Shown here: in pieces, positions 62,503 through 64,000 of the stretch
Layout: each line of letters starts with the position of its first letter
How positions within the stretch are numbered: position 1 is the first letter of the stretch
IMG/VR virus record: IMGVR_UViG_3300045921_000267
Location: 1 to 64,000 of that record
Strand: one strand, 5' to 3'
DNA length: 64,000 nucleotides
DNA from: a virus
Notes under the pieces: model-generated
Database searches by the model: none
The model's input: the letters and a program-made list of their open reading frames with translations, nothing else
What the model was told of the DNA's origin: nothing
Program-made: the position numbers and the translations under genes

Positions 62503-64000
62503 CGCGAATCTCCCTCTTCGAGATCCATCTCGATCACGAGCCTACCACGCTCCGTCTTGCGCCTCACGCTCTTCAGCAAGCGATCGACGCCACGCATGCT
62601 CCGTTCGAGTTCAGCCTCTTCGGGAAGCTCGTCCACTTCACCCGCCTGAAGCTCTTCTTCATCGGGCGGAGGCTCCGGTGCTCCGTCGTCGTCCTCTTCG
62701 CCACCGGGCGACGGAGCGCCTCCCGCAGCAGCTTGTGACTGCTGCTCTTGCATCATCTTCTCTTGCTGCTTCGCTTGCGCGAACTGGAGCCACGTCGGGT
62801 TGTTGATGCACTGCCCAAGGCCATCAGGCAACGGCGGCAGGTCGTCGTCTGCGCGCACCTCGTCAACCATGCGGTACGCGCCGACTTCCTTGATGCGTGC
62901 CTCACGCTCCTTCTCTTCATCGCCAGCGTCGAGCCCGACGAACGAGAACTCGAACTCAGGCTCGATATCCCACACGATGTGCCGATTCATGTTGTCGGCG
63001 ATGTGGTCCATGAGCGGGCGCAGTCCCTTGTCCTTCGACTCAGTGAGCTTCGCTTCCTGCTTGCCCTCGTTGAGCGAGTGCGACTGCCCCGTGTTGCCGA
63101 ACTGGAAGTTGATCTCGACGGGATCGGCTCCGTAGACCGCGCACGTAAGCTTCGTGAGCCAGTCCATCCACGCGCTGAACTCCATCTCGCGGTTCGTCGA
63201 GTGCAGCGACTGCCACTGAATGTCTTCCGAGTTCAGGATGGGCGTGCGCCATGCGTTCGTGACACCAGTGACCTGCGAGTACCACATACGTCGAAACGCA
63301 CGGAGTTGGCGATCTGGAATGGCGCCCTTGATGTTCAAGATGCCTTTGATCGCCGAGCCTTGTGAGAAGAAGCGCTGGTTGTACTCGAAGCCGAAGAGCC
63401 ACGCGGTCACAAGGTGCATCAACTGCTCGACGGGCGAATAGCCGAAGCCGTTCACGCGGAGATCGCTGCGTGGGTTCATGATGCACCACGCGAGATCATC
63501 CGACGAGAACTCAGCGATCACCGAGTCTTCGTAGACCTGCACGTAGGCGACGCGCGAGTGTTTCTCCTCGGGGTCAAGATGCTCTGCATCCGACACCGCA
63601 GGTCGGATCGTCTCGCTCGGAAGCGCGATGAAGCGCGAGACCTTCCCGCGCCGATCGCGAATCTTTTCGAAGCACCACTGGTCGTAAGTGAGGATGTCAC
63701 GCACGCCCTTCTTCACGAAGAGCGTGAACGAGTCTCGGTCGGCGGGCTTTTCGTCAGGCAGCAAGATGCCCGTCGTTTCGATCATCCGCTCGATCTCACT
63801 CGCCCGCTTCTGCTCGGCGGGTGTCATGCTCTTCCACCGATCGCGGCGATCACGCTTGATGATGCGGTAGCCGCGATCGTACTTGCCCTGCTGCGGACGC
63901 GAGAACTGCGCAACCTGGTTGCAACGCAGCGTGATCAACGCAGCGATCACCGTGTTGCGCGCAGTCATCTGGCGGAGCGTCTCGTAGGTCAGCGACGACG
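62499..64000 (-). CDS. Portal protein (N-terminus beyond window)
   Basis: The frame is open to the right edge (LTYETLRQMTARNTVIAALI is the first visible part), so the real start lies outside. The 500 visible residues fit a portal: wing and stem helices (DQWCFEKIRDRRGKVSRF, YSPVEQLMHLVTAWLFGFEY, AFSAWMDWLTKLTCAVYGAD-type segment), a typical NFQFGNTGQSHSLNEGKQEA stretch, and a Gln/Pro/Glu-rich C-terminal tail. The portal forms the 12-fold channel for DNA packaging. The terminase should lie just upstream, beyond this window. Confidence 0.85.
   Translation of the reverse strand, partial: SSLTYETLRQMTARNTVIAALITLRCNQVAQFSRPQQGKYDRGYRIIKRDRRDRWKSMTPAEQKRASEIERMIETTGILLPDEKPADRDSFTLFVKKGVRDILTYDQWCFEKIRDRRGKVSRFIALPSETIRPAVSDAEHLDPEEKHSRVAYVQVYEDSVIAEFSSDDLAWCIMNPRSDLRVNGFGYSPVEQLMHLVTAWLFGFEYNQRFFSQGSAIKGILNIKGAIPDRQLRAFRRMWYSQVTGVTNAWRTPILNSEDIQWQSLHSTNREMEFSAWMDWLTKLTCAVYGADPVEINFQFGNTGQSHSLNEGKQEAKLTESKDKGLRPLMDHIADNMNRHIVWDIEPEFEFSFVGLDAGDEEKEREARIKEVGAYRMVDEVRADDDLPPLPDGLGQCINNPTWLQFAQAKQQEKMMQEQQSQAAAGGAPSPGGEEDDDGAPEPPPDEEELQAGEVDELPEEAELERSMRGVDRLLKSVRRKTERGRLVIEMDLEEGDSR

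Overview
This is a 64 kb piece of a large, high-GC, tailed bacteriophage with a contractile tail (myovirus type). A sheath, tube, tape measure, baseplate J, spike, hub, major capsid, prohead protease and portal are all recognisable. Every gene I can support lies on the minus strand, so the genome reads from right to left. Genes are tightly packed, with frequent ATGA and TGATG overlaps and good Shine-Dalgarno sequences, and no gap without a gene exceeds 300 bases. I see no tRNA genes, CRISPR arrays, insertion sequences or integrase. An inner-membrane spanin-like protein, an exported spanin-like protein and a perfect DnaA box point to a Gram-negative host, but the host cannot be named from this sequence.

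Layout in the direction of transcription. 64000-45279 is the head module: portal (cut by the window edge), MuF-type minor head protein fused to a zincin, a pyrophosphatase-like/sigma-70-like fusion, a 2266-residue zincin/SNF2 helicase, Com-like zinc ribbon, prohead protease, scaffold candidate, major capsid protein and a decoration candidate. 45241-36726 holds connectors, tail completion proteins, sheath, tube and frameshifted tail chaperones. 36722-20059 holds the tape measure, hub, spike, LysM baseplate protein, baseplate J, a repeat-built fibre and a beta-helix tailspike. 19994-18237 is a membrane/lysis cassette (holin candidate, membrane zincin, i-spanin-like, and a frameshifted exported protein). 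18064-1 is the replication and takeover region: winged-helix protein, SF2 helicase, DnaB-like helicase, primase, several unknown small proteins, a CobS/CobT-like AAA-VWA pair, a small sigma factor fused in frame to an acidic/basic protein, and a family A DNA polymerase.

The most striking result is a possible transcription system. A 13-bp block, CATCGKGTAKAKN on the coding strand, occurs six times, and every copy found sits at the 5' end of a gene or operon in the left 18.1 kb. In four of them the start codon lies only 5-7 bases beyond the -10-like hexamer and there is no ribosome binding site, so those mRNAs should be leaderless. Two sigma-70-like proteins could serve such promoters: the small one encoded among these genes (5292), and one with recognisable regions 2, 3 and 4 embedded in a large head-module protein (60271-57404) that sits between virion genes and could be packaged and injected. 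Next to it lies the giant helicase/zincin, whose size and layout recall injected defence proteins such as P1 DarB. Together these suggest a virion-delivered takeover kit that starts expression of the left region, but the link between sigma factor and promoter is inference.

Other structure includes two 14-bp perfect palindromes beside the winged-helix gene, an origin-like segment with a DnaA box and terminator after the primase, a 79-bp hairpin element repeated at two gene ends, a duplicated ribosome-binding leader, and Rho-independent-like hairpins that divide the capsid and tail genes into transcription units.
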